Source of the DNA: SIRX01 sp965213905 | GTDB lineage: Bacteria; Actinomycetota; Rubrobacteria; Rubrobacterales; Rubrobacteraceae | Length of the DNA: 64,000 nt | Direction: 5' to 3' | NCBI GenBank assembly: GCA_965213905.1 | Contig: OZ243922.1 | Location: forward strand, 2,790,001-2,854,000 | Program-made: the position numbers and the translations under genes | The notes under the pieces: model-generated | What the model saw: only the letters and a program-made list of their open reading frames with translations | Told to the model about the DNA's origin: nothing | Database searches by the model: none | Shown: positions 15,037-26,711 of the stretch, piece by piece | How positions within the stretch are numbered: the stretch's first letter is position 1 | How the letters are laid out: each line of letters opens with the position of its first letter

Positions 15037-16302
15037 TCACTCTACGGCTTCTACTTCACGCCGGGCTTTTTTCGGGTCGAAAAGGTACAACATGATGGTG
15101 CACAGCACGGGGACGGAGGCCATCACGAAGAGGCCCAGGACGTAGTCCCCGGAGAACTGCCGGAGGGCGGCGAGGGGGAGCGGGGCGAGGGCGGCGGCGG
15201 AGATCATGACCATCGTGGCCGGTCCCTGAACTTTGCCCAAGCCCCGGCGGCCGTAGTAATGCGCCCACGCCACGCCGGCGACCACGCCGTGGAAACCCCC
15301 TCCGGAGCCGATCACCGCGGCGTATACGATGGCCGTGGGTGGCGAGGAGACGAGTTGTAGGCCCAGTATCGCCACGAGCAGTAAGGCCATGCTTATGTAC
15401 AGGGGCACGCGCGGTCCCATCCTCTCGGTGAGCAAACCGGATAGAGGAGTGACGGCTGCGGAAGCCACGGCGAACGGCACGAAAATCCCGGCGGCTGCCG
15501 CCGCGCTCAGACCCTGCTCACCCAGTATGGAGATCTGATGAAAAACCAGAGCCGTCGCCACAAAGGGTACGGCGGCCAACGGAACGGCCAGAAGCCAGAA
15601 GTTAAGGGAGCTTACTGCTTCCCAAGAGCCACGCTCCTCTTGACTCTCACCGCTGGGTTCGGGTACCGGTTCGGGGGAGCCATCCGGGTACAAGCCAACC
15701 GCCTCCGGACGATTGCGGACGATGAGTACGGAGGCTGGTATTAGCAAGACCCACACCATAACTCCCAACACGACGTAAGCTGTCCGCCAGTCGAACGTCC
15801 CTATAAACGACTGCGTAAGGGGAGGAAGTACCGCGTTGGAGGCGGCGAGGCCTAACACCACGACCGCCATGGCCCGGCCCCGGCGCGCCACGAACCACTG
15901 GGCGGTGAGTATGTTTGCGGTTACCGGCAACGAACCCTGGCCGAGCGCCCGCATGGCGGCAAAACCGAAAAAGAGGGCGACCGGCCCCGCGGCGGTCGAC
16001 ATCCCGAAGCAGGCGACGCCGAGTGCCAGGGCGATGCCGGCGAGCATCAACCGCGCCCCGAAGCGGTCCACGAGCCGGGCAACGACGACGACCATTATGG
16101 CGCTCACGCCCGTACCGAAGGCGTAGAGCGTGGACAAATAGACCCTGGAAAGCCCGGTATCGGCCAGAATAGGGTCCACGAAGACCGAGAACACGAACGA
16201 CTGCCCGGGACCGGAGCAAAAAGTAGCCAGCGTCGCCACCACCACTACGGCCCAACCGTAAAAAGGCGTCTTTACACCGGCGATCGCCTCGGGGTACTTG
16301 AC
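15037..16302 (-). CDS. Major facilitator superfamily transporter, start codon unclear
   Basis: A 12-segment MFS permease with TM1 containing PFYGWAVVVVATLATFCSGP and the loop 2-3 motif ARLVDRFGARLML. It resembles the oxalate/formate- and monocarboxylate-type antiporters. The first ordinary start codons (GTG 16245/16242) would cut into TM1 and lose the family's FYGW motif. Upstream, a perfect AAAGGAG (16315-16309) is followed after six bases by GTC (16302) in frame, giving KYPEAIAGVKTPFYGW. I use that position, while noting that GTC is not an accepted start codon and a base error is possible. Substrate unknown. Confidence 0.8.
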   Translation of the reverse strand, partial: VKYPEAIAGVKTPFYGWAVVVVATLATFCSGPGQSFVFSVFVDPILADTGLSRVYLSTLYAFGTGVSAIMVVVVARLVDRFGARLMLAGIALALGVACFGMSTAAGPVALFFGFAAMRALGQGSLPVTANILTAQWFVARRGRAMAVVVLGLAASNAVLPPLTQSFIGTFDWRTAYVVLGVMVWVLLIPASVLIVRNRPEAVGLYPDGSPEPVPEPSGESQEERGSWEAVSSLNFWLLAVPLAAVPFVATALVFHQISILGEQGLSAAAAAGIFVPFAVASAAVTPLSGLLTERMGPRVPLYISMALLLVAILGLQLVSSPPTAIVYAAVIGSGGGFHGVVAGVAWAHYYGRRGLGKVQGPATMVMISAAALAPLPLAALRQFSGDYVLGLFVMASVPVLCTIMLYLFDPKKARREVEAVE

Positions 16303-16406
16303 CTGACGCTCCTTTCGGGGTTTTTGGGAAGAAGCCCTGGGAAGTGAAACAGCCGTGTCAGGTTAACGCCGCCGGAGATTTCTTCAAGGCCTGGGACCTG
16401 GAGAAC

Positions 16407-16688
16407 TTATTCGTACAGGCCCGCTTTGCGCTTCTGGTTCTCGATAGCGTTCTTGATGCCGTTTGCGTCGGGCCGCGCCATGCGAGTTATCTCGTACACC
16501 CTACCCTCGTTGCTCTCCAGCGTGAGGGTGCAGTTCACCAGCCCCTTGACCGTAACCGCCGACACGTCCCGCAGGCCGACGCTCTCCACGCTCTGTCCTT
16601 GCCACCCGCTCGTGATCTCTACGTGTTCCTCGTAGACGTTGACGATATAATTGTTGTGCCCCGTGGCCTGGGCTATAAACTTGTCCAA
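16407..16688 (-). CDS. Small PH-like beta-rich protein of unknown function
   Basis: A 93-residue soluble protein beginning MDKFIAQATGHNNYIVNVYE. It alternates short beta-type stretches (VNVYEEHVEITS, SAVTVKGLVNCTLTLES, RVYEITRMA) and ends in a helix (ANGIKNAIENQKRKAG). This pattern resembles the bacterial PH-like fold of short DUF4429-type proteins. No catalytic residues are visible. Located between the MFS gene and amtB on the minus strand with its own upstream space of about 245 bases. In that space an 11-base direct repeat CTCGGTGTCAC (16760-16770 and 16773-16783) may belong to its promoter. Confidence 0.65.
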   Translation of the reverse strand: MDKFIAQATGHNNYIVNVYEEHVEITSGWQGQSVESVGLRDVSAVTVKGLVNCTLTLESNEGRVYEITRMARPDANGIKNAIENQKRKAGLYE

Positions 16689-16885
16689 AGATGCTCCCCT
16701 ATCCTACCTCTCGACTCTCATCTCAGCGTCGGTGGCCGTTGCGGCCGCCCGCGATTTCTCTCGGTGTCACTACTCGGTGTCACCAGCCGCGTTTCTTGCG
16801 GCGAAGCCTTCAAAGCGTACTCTAATTCTCGTCGGGACGCGAGAAAATCCCGGACGGGTTCTCCGGGAAATTCGCTAACGAAAAC

Positions 16886-16917
16886 CGGCGGGCCGGAGAA
16901 ACCTCCCCGGCCCGCCG
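16886..16917 (-). terminator. Terminator hairpin after amtB
   Basis: A perfect 11-bp GC-rich stem (CGGCGGGCCGG with CCGGCCCGCCG, 10-base loop) lies 17 bases beyond the amtB stop. On the minus strand it is followed by GTTTTCG. This is a typical high-GC terminator with a short T-run. Confidence 0.75.
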
Positions 16918-16934
16918 AAGGATGGTGCGTGGTA

Positions 16935-18344
16935 CTAAGACTTGCTCTCGGTCGGGGCCGTCGTGCTGCTCCCCTGGGGACCGGCGGCGAAGGCTCCATT
17001 GCCGTTCTGCCGGTCATCGGTGGCGATGATCTGGCCCGCATAACCGTAGACGCCGTGCTCGCTGATGTCGAGACCGTTGAGCTCTTCTTCCGGCTTGACC
17101 CGGACACCGATGGTGGCCTTGAGGATGGCGAACACCGCCAGGGAGGCGATGAACACGAACCCGCCGGCCGCGACGATGCCCACGGCCTGGATGCCGAGCT
17201 GCTCGAGCCCGCCGCCGTAGAAGAGGCCCGGGTTACCGCCGTTGGCCTCCGACAGCGCGGGGGTGGCGAAAAAGCCCGTGGAAAGCGTGCCCCAGATGCC
17301 GCCCATACCGTGCGCCGCGATGGCGCCTACCGGGTCGTCCACGCCGATGCTGTCGAAAAAGATGAGGCTCGCGTACATGATGACGCCGGCCACGAAGCCG
17401 ATAATCACCGCCGCCCACGGCGCCACGAAGGCGCACGAGGCGGTAATGGCGACGAGCGCCGCGATGGCCCCGTTGCCCGCCATACCTACGTCCACGTTTT
17501 TCCGGTAGGCGTAGCTCATGGTGATGGCCCCGAGAACACCGGCGGCCGCCGCGAGGTTGGTCGTAAGGGCGATGTCGGCGATCTCCGGCACCGCGCCCAG
17601 CGTGGAGCCGGGGTTGAAGCCCTGCCAACCGACCCACAGGATCAGGACGCCCAGCACCGCCAGCGGCATGTTGTGGCCGGCGATGGTTTGTGGGTTGCCC
17701 TCGTCGTCGTACTTGCCGAGCCGGGGACCCAGGATCAAAGTGCCCGCCAACGCCGCCATGGCGCCGGAGAGATGAACCACCGTGGAGCCGGCGAAGTCTT
17801 GCTTGCCGAGGCCGCTAAGCCAGCCGCCGCCCCAGATCCAGTGCGCCACCATCGGGTATATAAGCCCGACGAAAACGACCGCGAAGATCAAATAAACACT
17901 GAACTTGGTCCGCTCCAGCATCGTGCCCCACACGATCGCCAGCGAGACGAGCGCGAAGGCCGTCTGAAACAAGAACAGCAGAGACACGGGGATGCCGTCA
18001 TCCTCGAATCCGGTCAGAAAGAAGCCGCCGCTCCCGAAGAGCGCGTTGCCCTCGCTAAAGGCCAGCCCGAAACCGACGGCCCAGAATACGAGCGCGCCGA
18101 TACCCATGTTCGCCAGGATCTTCGCCACAACGCTCCCGACGTTCTTCATCCGGGAGAACCCGACCTCCAGCATGGCGAACCCGGCCTGCATAAACAGCAC
18201 CAAGATAAACGCCAGCATCACCCAAACGGTGTTGGCGACAAACTGCAGATCCTCGTTGCTCGGCGCGTCTTGGGCGAAAGCCACGGCCGGCAAAGCCAAT
18301 ACCGCCACCAGGGCAACGGCGAATATGAGTCCTAATCGGCGCAA
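16935..18344 (-). CDS. amtB: Ammonium transporter AmtB
   Basis: A 469-residue Amt/Mep channel: a cleavable signal peptide (about 1-24, ending AVAFA), then 11 membrane segments. The pore twin histidines are in STVVHLSG and AIAAHGMGG, the aromatic gate is in the FQTAFA region, and the family motif DFAGSTVVHLSGAMAALAG is intact. Conducts ammonia into the cell under nitrogen limitation. The TTG start has AAGGAGGA upstream. No glnK gene follows, although amtB and glnK are usually linked. Terminated by the hairpin at 16886-16917. Confidence 0.96.
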   Translation of the reverse strand: MRRLGLIFAVALVAVLALPAVAFAQDAPSNEDLQFVANTVWVMLAFILVLFMQAGFAMLEVGFSRMKNVGSVVAKILANMGIGALVFWAVGFGLAFSEGNALFGSGGFFLTGFEDDGIPVSLLFLFQTAFALVSLAIVWGTMLERTKFSVYLIFAVVFVGLIYPMVAHWIWGGGWLSGLGKQDFAGSTVVHLSGAMAALAGTLILGPRLGKYDDEGNPQTIAGHNMPLAVLGVLILWVGWQGFNPGSTLGAVPEIADIALTTNLAAAAGVLGAITMSYAYRKNVDVGMAGNGAIAALVAITASCAFVAPWAAVIIGFVAGVIMYASLIFFDSIGVDDPVGAIAAHGMGGIWGTLSTGFFATPALSEANGGNPGLFYGGGLEQLGIQAVGIVAAGGFVFIASLAVFAILKATIGVRVKPEEELNGLDISEHGVYGYAGQIIATDDRQNGNGAFAAGPQGSSTTAPTESKS

Positions 18345-18447
18345 AGTAAAGTCCTCCTTGATACGGGTTTGTAATTACTTCGCAATCATATCCGCCGGTG
18401 TGTGGATCGTCTTTATACAAATGTACAAAGATGGGATGCCCGAAAAG

Positions 18448-18480
18448 CCCCCGGGTTGCTCCGGTTGTCTAACCCGGGGG
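18448..18480 (-). terminator. Terminator hairpin after the PucR-type regulator gene
   Basis: CCCCCGGGTT and AACCCGGGGG form a perfect 10-bp stem with a 13-base loop, 22 bases past the regulator's stop. On the minus strand the stem is followed by CTTTTC. It also insulates amtB, whose promoter must lie in the remaining bases 18360-18447. Confidence 0.75.
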
Positions 18481-18501
18481 GAATCTGGGTAATTTGGGGG
18501 G

Positions 18502-20184
18502 TTAGCGGTCGGAGAAGCTGGAGGGTTTTTGGGGCACCCGGCCTAAGAGCTGCATGACTTTGATGCCTAGCGTCAGGCTTTCGCGGTCTTCGCTCTTGTC
18601 CACGTCGAGGCCGGTGAGTTCGCCCACCCGGTCGAGCCGGTAGCGGATGGTGTGGCGGTGGGCAAAGAGTTCGGTCGCGGTTTTGACGGTCGAGGCGTCG
18701 TTACGGAGGTAGGTGGTCAGGGTGTTCACCAGCTCGGTGCCGTAGCGGGAGTCGTAGACGACCACCGGGGAGAGGGTTTCTTCGTAGAAGGACTCGAGTT
18801 CTTCGGGGCCTTCCTGGAGGACTCGGAAGAGGAGTTTGTAGGTTCCGGCGCCCTCGAAGGTCGAGACGGACGAGGGGCCGTTGATGCGGTGCCCGATCTC
18901 CAGGGCTACCTCGGCTTCGGAGTAGGCGTTTGGCAGTTCCGCCGCCCTTTCGATGTAGCGGCCGATGCCGATAGAAACCGTGAGGTCCGGCAGGAGGCCT
19001 TTGACGTAACGTTGGATCCTGCCGGCCAACTGTTGGGCGGCTTCGGCGATGTTCTCCGCCGGGAACTCTTCGGAAGGGCCGATGAACAGGATGATGTTGT
19101 CCGAGCGCGGCCCGAGCAGGAAGTTAGTGAAGAGTTGCCGGGCTTGCAGGCGCACCGCGTCGGCGAGCCGCTTTTTTAGCTCCTGAATCGCAGGCTCTTT
19201 GAGGCGGCGGCGCTCCAGGTAGCGGGCGAAGTCGTCTATGTCCACGACGAGCACCAGGGCACCGTCGGAGAGGTCGGCGCCGAGGTAGCGGGCCCTTTGG
19301 AGCAGCAGGTCCACGGAGCCGTAATGTCCGTTTACCAGGTCGTCCACGAAGTCGCCCCGGGCACCAAGCTCCGTCTCCAGCCGCACCCGCTCCTTACCGA
19401 GTTCCGTCTCCAGGATGTGCCGCGCCCAGTACAAGAGCACCACGTCTTCCGTCGCGAGCGGGTGTCCCTCCAGGTCCATCCAGAGGTAGCCGACCGGCGA
19501 GCCGCCGCCCACCGGCATCCAGAAAAGCTCGTGGTCCTCTACCCGCCACCGCTCAATGGGCACCGAGAGAAAACCGTCGGGGAGCCTGGCGTAGCGGTCC
19601 CGCCGCTCACGCCGGGTCTCCTCCACGCCGGTGCTCTTAGAGGCCCGGAGGTTCGTTTCCTCCAGCAGTGAAACCAGCCCGTCGGATGTCCCGGCGTCCA
19701 CCAGCAACCGGCCTACGGGGTCCTCCACGACCACCGGGCGGCCCAGAAGGTTCGAGATCTCCCCGGCCACGCTCGTGACGGAGGCGCCGCCGCCCTCTAG
19801 AAGTTGCCGGCTTACCGTGTGGGAGTGCCGCAGGAGTTGGTTTCCCTCCGAAAACGAGAAAGCCGCAAACAGCTTCTTGACCGGTACGCCCGGAGACATC
19901 GTGAAGAGGCCGAGGCCCAGCTTACGGGCGAGTTCTGTGGTGTTGCCGCCCGGCTGCTCATCCGTGAGCCAGAGGATCGCGGGAGACCCGGCCCCCTGAA
20001 CCTCCTTGAGAAACTCGTCGTCCAAAGACCGGCGCCGGCTCACCGCGACTTCGCCCGCCTCCAGCCAACCGTCCGTTCCCTCGTCCAAAGAAAAGCCCGT
20101 AACGACCCGTTCGCCGGCCCCCTCGACGGGCCGGACGACCTCGAATCCGTTGTCCAGTATTCGGTTAAAGTCTTTTAGAAACAA
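18502..20184 (-). CDS. PucR/CdaR-family transcriptional regulator
   Basis: A 560-residue regulator. The N-terminal PucR-like domain covers about residues 1-130, a middle domain of about 150-330 contains a sensor-like stretch (NLLGRPVVVEDPVGRLLVDAG), and a degenerate cyclase-like domain (LVLVVDIDDFARYLERRRL, LTVSIGIGRYIE) follows. The C-terminal HTH_30 reads LVNTLTTYLRNDASTVKTA, ELFAHRHTIRYRLDRVGELT and GLDV. Relatives control purine, polyamine, amino-acid or sugar-acid catabolism. The neighbour amtB suggests a nitrogen-related role, but the separate terminator means they are independent units. The start MFLKDFNRILDNGFEV is typical of the family. Confidence 0.88.
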   Translation of the reverse strand: MFLKDFNRILDNGFEVVRPVEGAGERVVTGFSLDEGTDGWLEAGEVAVSRRRSLDDEFLKEVQGAGSPAILWLTDEQPGGNTTELARKLGLGLFTMSPGVPVKKLFAAFSFSEGNQLLRHSHTVSRQLLEGGGASVTSVAGEISNLLGRPVVVEDPVGRLLVDAGTSDGLVSLLEETNLRASKSTGVEETRRERRDRYARLPDGFLSVPIERWRVEDHELFWMPVGGGSPVGYLWMDLEGHPLATEDVVLLYWARHILETELGKERVRLETELGARGDFVDDLVNGHYGSVDLLLQRARYLGADLSDGALVLVVDIDDFARYLERRRLKEPAIQELKKRLADAVRLQARQLFTNFLLGPRSDNIILFIGPSEEFPAENIAEAAQQLAGRIQRYVKGLLPDLTVSIGIGRYIERAAELPNAYSEAEVALEIGHRINGPSSVSTFEGAGTYKLLFRVLQEGPEELESFYEETLSPVVVYDSRYGTELVNTLTTYLRNDASTVKTATELFAHRHTIRYRLDRVGELTGLDVDKSEDRESLTLGIKVMQLLGRVPQKPSSFSDR

Positions 20185-20310
20185 GGGTTAGCCGCCTGTC
20201 GGTCAAAATAAGTACTAATCTCTACGCACCCAAAACTATATACGAGCCTGCAACAAAGGTAAAAGCAATAGTCTCCGGTGTTAAAATCTTTCGCGGTAAC
20301 AACACACCCT

Positions 20311-20338
20311 TTGGCCGGGCCGGGTCCGTCCGTATACT
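20311..20338 (+). promoter_or_regulatory. uvrA promoter
   Basis: TTGGCC (20311-20316), a 16-base spacer and TATACT (20333-20338) match a housekeeping promoter. The predicted transcript would begin near 20345, inside the long open frame. Start codons upstream of that point are therefore excluded. No LexA-type palindrome is visible. Confidence 0.55.
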
Positions 20339-20370
20339 TGTTGAAAAGTCTTTGGAAAAGGAGCACCAAG

Positions 20371-23217
<2,847 letters not shown>

Positions 23218-23228
23218 GCCGCATTTCT

Positions 23229-23495
23229 ATGAAAGACTTCGAGGAGCAACGCGCCCCGCACGGTTTAAAGCCGGCGCTAAGCCTGGGTTCGGTGGCGCTT
23301 TTCGCATTGGGTTTCGTACTCGGGGCTCTTCTGGGCCGTGTTACCCCCGGCGTTTTGGTCTTCGCCGCCGGAGCCATACTCTTTGCGGTGCGGGGCTACC
23401 TCACTACCGGCGATAAAGCGGTGTCGGCGGTACTCGTCTTCGTGGCGCTGAGTACCATCGGAATACAAGCGATCGTTTTCTTTTTAGGCCCGTAG
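23229..23495 (+). CDS. Small membrane protein of unknown function
   Basis: An 88-residue protein starting 11 bases after uvrA. It has a polar N-terminus (MKDFEEQRAPHGLKP) and three hydrophobic stretches at about 20-38, 41-57 and 66-86 (VSAVLVFVALSTIGIQAIVF). No motif indicates function. Its close position behind uvrA suggests co-transcription. The ATG is unambiguous. Convergent with the VanW-type gene, whose stop is 61 bases away. Confidence 0.65.
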   Translation: MKDFEEQRAPHGLKPALSLGSVALFALGFVLGALLGRVTPGVLVFAAGAILFAVRGYLTTGDKAVSAVLVFVALSTIGIQAIVFFLGP

Positions 23496-23556
23496 TCGAG
23501 CCGATTTAGTGCAGTGGTACGAGACGGAATCTAAAGGGATCGGAAGCCCGACCGAC

Positions 23557-25368
23557 TTACTCTACCGTATGCCAGAAGGGGTCGAAGCCGTACGGGTTGT
23601 CGTTGAGCTCGTTGGCCCCGAGCGAGCGGTACACGTCTTCGTAGGCGCGGCCTTCTTCGACTACCTCGCCGTTCTCTTTGACCGTTTTGTAGGTCACCCA
23701 GGTGGAAGAGCTGTTGGTGCGGTCTACCTCTTCGGAGCGCAACTCGGCCGTCCTGTCGTGGGGCTGGCCCCACACCTCGGCGTACATGTTCCCGTCCTCG
23801 TCCACCCACTCCCGGAGCAGGACGTAGGAGTCGGTGTTGTTCTTGAACCGTGAGTCGAGCTCTCCGTTGCCGTAAGCGTCACCGAACCACACGGTCGAGT
23901 CGAAGCCCGGCTTGATGTACTCCAGCATGGCGTAGTGCTGGTGGCGCTCCACGATATCCAGCCCGGCGCGCGTCGCCGCGACGTACATTGTTGAGGCCAC
24001 CTGGCACAAACCGCCGCCTTCGGCGTACTGGATCAGGCCTTCCTGGAAGACTTTGGCTTCTTTGTAGTCGAGCTGGGAGACGGTGTCGTTGACCGAAAAG
24101 ACCTCGCCCGGCGCCAGAATGGTCTTGTTGATAGCCTCCGAGGCTATCTCCAGGTTATACGTCCGGTTTCCGTCCGGGTCTTTGACCTTCTCGTAGTTGG
24201 TTTCGAACTTGCCCAGAAGCTCCGTGGGCTTCATGCTCTCGGCCTTTTCGGTGGTCAACTCCGGCTGCCCACCGTCTTTGAGCGGAACCTCGAAGTTGCT
24301 CTGGCCGTCGAACAAACCGCCCCGCAGGTTTTCGACCAGCTTGTCCTCGGCGACTTGTTTGCCCGGTCTGGCCGCTTCCACGTCTACCGACCCGTTCACG
24401 AACACGAAGTTCGCGTCTTTGGGCTTTGTCTGGAGATCCTCGTACATCTGCGGCAGTTGGTCCCGCAATTGCTGCCCGTTGATCCCTAGCTCGACCCCAG
24501 AGCCCGCGTTCTCGACGGCCAGTATTTGGGCCGACTGCTCGGGGGATAACTCCCAGGTTTGGTCCCCGGATTCGAAGACCAGGGATTTTTCGAGGGCCAC
24601 GTTTACCTTGGCGGCGGCATCCCCGGCTTCTGCGGAGGAGATTTCGGGCTCCACCGGAGACCCGGCGATACGGGCCTCGTTGTCCAGGTTGCCGACGGCC
24701 TGGCGCAAGTTCTGTCTGGTCGCTGGCTGGTCTAGCCGGTAGCCTTCCTGACCGCCCTCGGCCGTGGCCTGCGTGCCCGAGAGGGTGACCGTTGCGTTCC
24801 GGCCTTCCCGATTTACTTGCTGGGCGAGATCCCCGACGACGTTTCTGACGAGCTCCGTGTCGTACCCGGTCTCGGCCCCGACCTGCACCGTTCCGAAGGT
24901 CGCCCGGAGCCTCTCTGAGAGCCGTTCGAAAAGACCTCCCGTCCGGCCCACGTCGTTCGCCCGTTCGACCGTGGACGCCAGATCAAAGTTCGTCCCGAGA
25001 TCCCCGGTGCCCAGGGTGATGCTCTCGCCCGCGCCGGAGAGGGTTATTTCCTTCGGGGCCTCGTCTGACAGACGCTCTCGGAGCACTTGCCGGGCTTCTT
25101 CCGGGGTCTTACCCCCAACGTCCACGCCCGCGACTTCTACGCCGCGGTAGATCTCCCCCCTGGTGATCAGGCCGTCCAGAACGGGAAGCACGGCCAACAC
25201 CGCACACGCCACGAGAACCACCCCGAGCAGCCCAAACCGGTTGTCATCCCGACTCCAGTCGCCCCGACGTCCCGGCCCCCGCGGGCCTTTCTTCGGTTCT
25301 CCGGAGGATCCTTTCGGAAAACGTCTCTTTCTAAAGAGCCCCGTCGTGTAGATTCTCGTTTTCGCCAT
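23557..25368 (-). CDS. VanW-family protein with YoaR-type peptidoglycan-binding repeats
   Basis: A 603-residue membrane-anchored exported protein. After a basic N-terminus and a membrane segment (about 45-65), two YoaR/PG_binding_4-like regions follow (GVEVAGVDVGGKTPEEARQV at about 75; NVALEKSLVFESGDQTWELS at about 255). The VanW domain lies at about 380-540 with NLEIASEAINKTILAPGEVF, EGGGLCQVASTMYVAATRAG and SDSYVLLR-like segments, and a short VanW-associated tail ends it. VanW proteins are linked to cell-wall metabolism, but their activity is unproven. ATG 25368 (MAKTRIYTTG) has CAGGGAG upstream. The longer in-frame reading passes through the 14-bp tandem repeat and is rejected as the start. 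Confidence 0.85.
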   Translation of the reverse strand: MAKTRIYTTGLFRKRRFPKGSSGEPKKGPRGPGRRGDWSRDDNRFGLLGVVLVACAVLAVLPVLDGLITRGEIYRGVEVAGVDVGGKTPEEARQVLRERLSDEAPKEITLSGAGESITLGTGDLGTNFDLASTVERANDVGRTGGLFERLSERLRATFGTVQVGAETGYDTELVRNVVGDLAQQVNREGRNATVTLSGTQATAEGGQEGYRLDQPATRQNLRQAVGNLDNEARIAGSPVEPEISSAEAGDAAAKVNVALEKSLVFESGDQTWELSPEQSAQILAVENAGSGVELGINGQQLRDQLPQMYEDLQTKPKDANFVFVNGSVDVEAARPGKQVAEDKLVENLRGGLFDGQSNFEVPLKDGGQPELTTEKAESMKPTELLGKFETNYEKVKDPDGNRTYNLEIASEAINKTILAPGEVFSVNDTVSQLDYKEAKVFQEGLIQYAEGGGLCQVASTMYVAATRAGLDIVERHQHYAMLEYIKPGFDSTVWFGDAYGNGELDSRFKNNTDSYVLLREWVDEDGNMYAEVWGQPHDRTAELRSEEVDRTNSSSTWVTYKTVKENGEVVEEGRAYEDVYRSLGANELNDNPYGFDPFWHTVE

Positions 25369-25391
25369 CCCCACTCCCTGAGATTTTTGGT

Positions 25392-25475
25392 TGTACCTGG
25401 TGCCCTGTACCTGGTGCCCTGTACCTGGTGCCCTGTACCTGGTGCCCTGTACCTGGTGCCCTGTACCTGGTGCCC
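25392..25475. repeat. Six perfect copies of a 14-bp tandem repeat in the vanW leader
   Basis: The unit TGTACCTGGTGCCC is repeated six times without a mismatch over 84 bases, 23 bases upstream of the VanW-type gene start. Each unit splits into two related heptamers (on the minus strand CAGGTAC and AGGGCAC). The array must lie in the 5' leader or promoter of the gene and is a strong candidate for copy-number variation. Confidence 0.95.
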
Positions 25476-25642
25476 GGCTCGCAGCCACGCTGCCAATTAT
25501 ACTTGTGTTCCCCAAAGAGCAAAGAACACCGCGAGGCTAATGTCGAGGCTTTAGCCCAACATTTTGGCCTGACGGTACCGGATTCTAAAAGCTCCGCCGA
25601 AATTTGTCATGTTCGCCGGGCGAAAGTTATGGTCTTGGGGTC

Positions 25643-26116
25643 CTAGCTTTCCTGCAGGGAGTCTTCGCTATTAGGGGGACCTTCGACTATTTCCTCCAGG
25701 GCAGAGCCGAGCACTATGTTCTCCAGGCCCCGGATCACGACGCGCGCGTCCTCGACGTAATCGGTGTAGCTCTCGTCGGTCTGGACGCGGCGGAGCAGGC
25801 CTTCGAGGACCCGGCCCAGCCGGTTGATTCCCCACTCCATGTACTCGTCGGTATACAGGGCCACCCGGACCACGGCGTCCACGCTCAAAGGGTCCAGGTT
25901 GCCGCGCTCCAGGTTCGTGAAAACGTAGTCGTACTGGCCCAAAATGTCGTCCACGACCGGCCGGGCGTCCGGCATGTCTTCCGGTTCGAACATAAAGACG
26001 TAGGCGCCGGCTATGACCTGCAAAGCCTTGTCCTGATAGTCGTACTCCCTGCGGGCGTAGCCTTCGATGACGTCGAAAAGCTCGGAGTATTTTCCGTTTG
26101 CGGGGCTGGATGTCAT
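25643..26116 (-). CDS. Hypothetical acidic helical protein
   Basis: A 157-residue acidic soluble protein starting MTSSPANGKYSELFDVIEGY. It is predicted mainly helical, with stretches such as DDILGQYDYVFTNLERGNLD and INRLGRVLEGLLRRVQTDES. No cysteines, membrane segments or known motifs are seen. It stands between the VanW gene and uspA with free space on both sides, so it is probably monocistronic. No family is recognised. The codon pattern and an uninterrupted frame on the same strand as vanW support coding. Confidence 0.65.
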   Translation of the reverse strand: MTSSPANGKYSELFDVIEGYARREYDYQDKALQVIAGAYVFMFEPEDMPDARPVVDDILGQYDYVFTNLERGNLDPLSVDAVVRVALYTDEYMEWGINRLGRVLEGLLRRVQTDESYTDYVEDARVVIRGLENIVLGSALEEIVEGPPNSEDSLQES

Positions 26117-26258
26117 GCTCGTCCCTTCGTTCTCGCCTCCGGCAATTTTAGATGCGCCGCGAACCAGCCGCTACGGTGAACCGAACAGGCCCCGCCTTGC
26201 GTCCCACGCTTGGTGCGAAATAGAATAGACGTTCAAAGGAAAGAATAGGAGGAGAGCG

Positions 26259-26711
26259 ATGGCCGGATTTCCGGAAAAAGTCTTGGTCGCAACCGACGGG
26301 GCCAACGATTCGGAACTTGCTATAAGGCGTGCCGTGGACCTGGCGGACAACGTTGGTTCCGAGATACACCTGATTCACGCGATAGTCCTCTCGCACTGGA
26401 TGTTGCCGGATAACCTCTCTGAGGCACAGTATCTCAAGCTAAAAGAGCAGGCCCAAAAAGTGCTCGACGGACAGGCCGAGAAAGTGAGAGAGGCGGGTGG
26501 TGAGGTAGCCGGTAGCCACTTAAGGACGGGCCGGCGGGCGGACGAGGAGGTAATAAACCTCGCCGAAGAGATCGAGGCGGACATGATCATCGTCGGGAGC
26601 CGGGGAGCCGGGACTATCCGCCGGGCGATCATGGGCAGCGACGCCGAAAGCATCGTGCGCCACGCGGCCGTGCCGGTGCTGGTGGTGCGTAACGTGAGAA
26701 ATAACCGCTAG
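26259..26711 (+). CDS. Universal stress protein UspA family
   Basis: A 150-residue single-domain USP. The N-terminal strand KVLVATDGANDSELAIRRAV and the ATP-binding motif GSRGAGTIRRAIMGSDAESI followed by VRHAAVPVLVV match the ATP-binding subclass (G-x2-G-x9-G-S/T). Such proteins bind ATP and help survival under stress. The ATG has AATAGGAGGAG eight bases upstream, a very strong ribosome site. It appears monocistronic. Confidence 0.93.
   Translation: MAGFPEKVLVATDGANDSELAIRRAVDLADNVGSEIHLIHAIVLSHWMLPDNLSEAQYLKLKEQAQKVLDGQAEKVREAGGEVAGSHLRTGRRADEEVINLAEEIEADMIIVGSRGAGTIRRAIMGSDAESIVRHAAVPVLVVRNVRNNR

Noticed and set aside
16344..18335. A 663-codon open frame on the plus strand opposite amtB
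   Set aside because: It is the shadow of amtB, created by high-GC codon bias. Its translation is rich in His, Arg, Gln and Asp without any fold or motif, while the minus strand encodes an intact transporter.
20219..20370. A LexA/SOS box controlling uvrA
   Set aside because: No CGAAC-N4-GTTCG-like palindrome is present between the PucR gene and uvrA; only an ordinary promoter is seen.
25392..25475. A short CRISPR array
   Set aside because: The repeats are 14 bp and directly adjacent with no spacers, and no cas genes are present. It is a simple tandem repeat.
23557..25515. The longer reading of the VanW gene starting at 25515
   Set aside because: The extra 49 residues are the translation of the 14-bp repeat. 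The downstream ATG 25368 has a ribosome site and begins the normal N-terminus.
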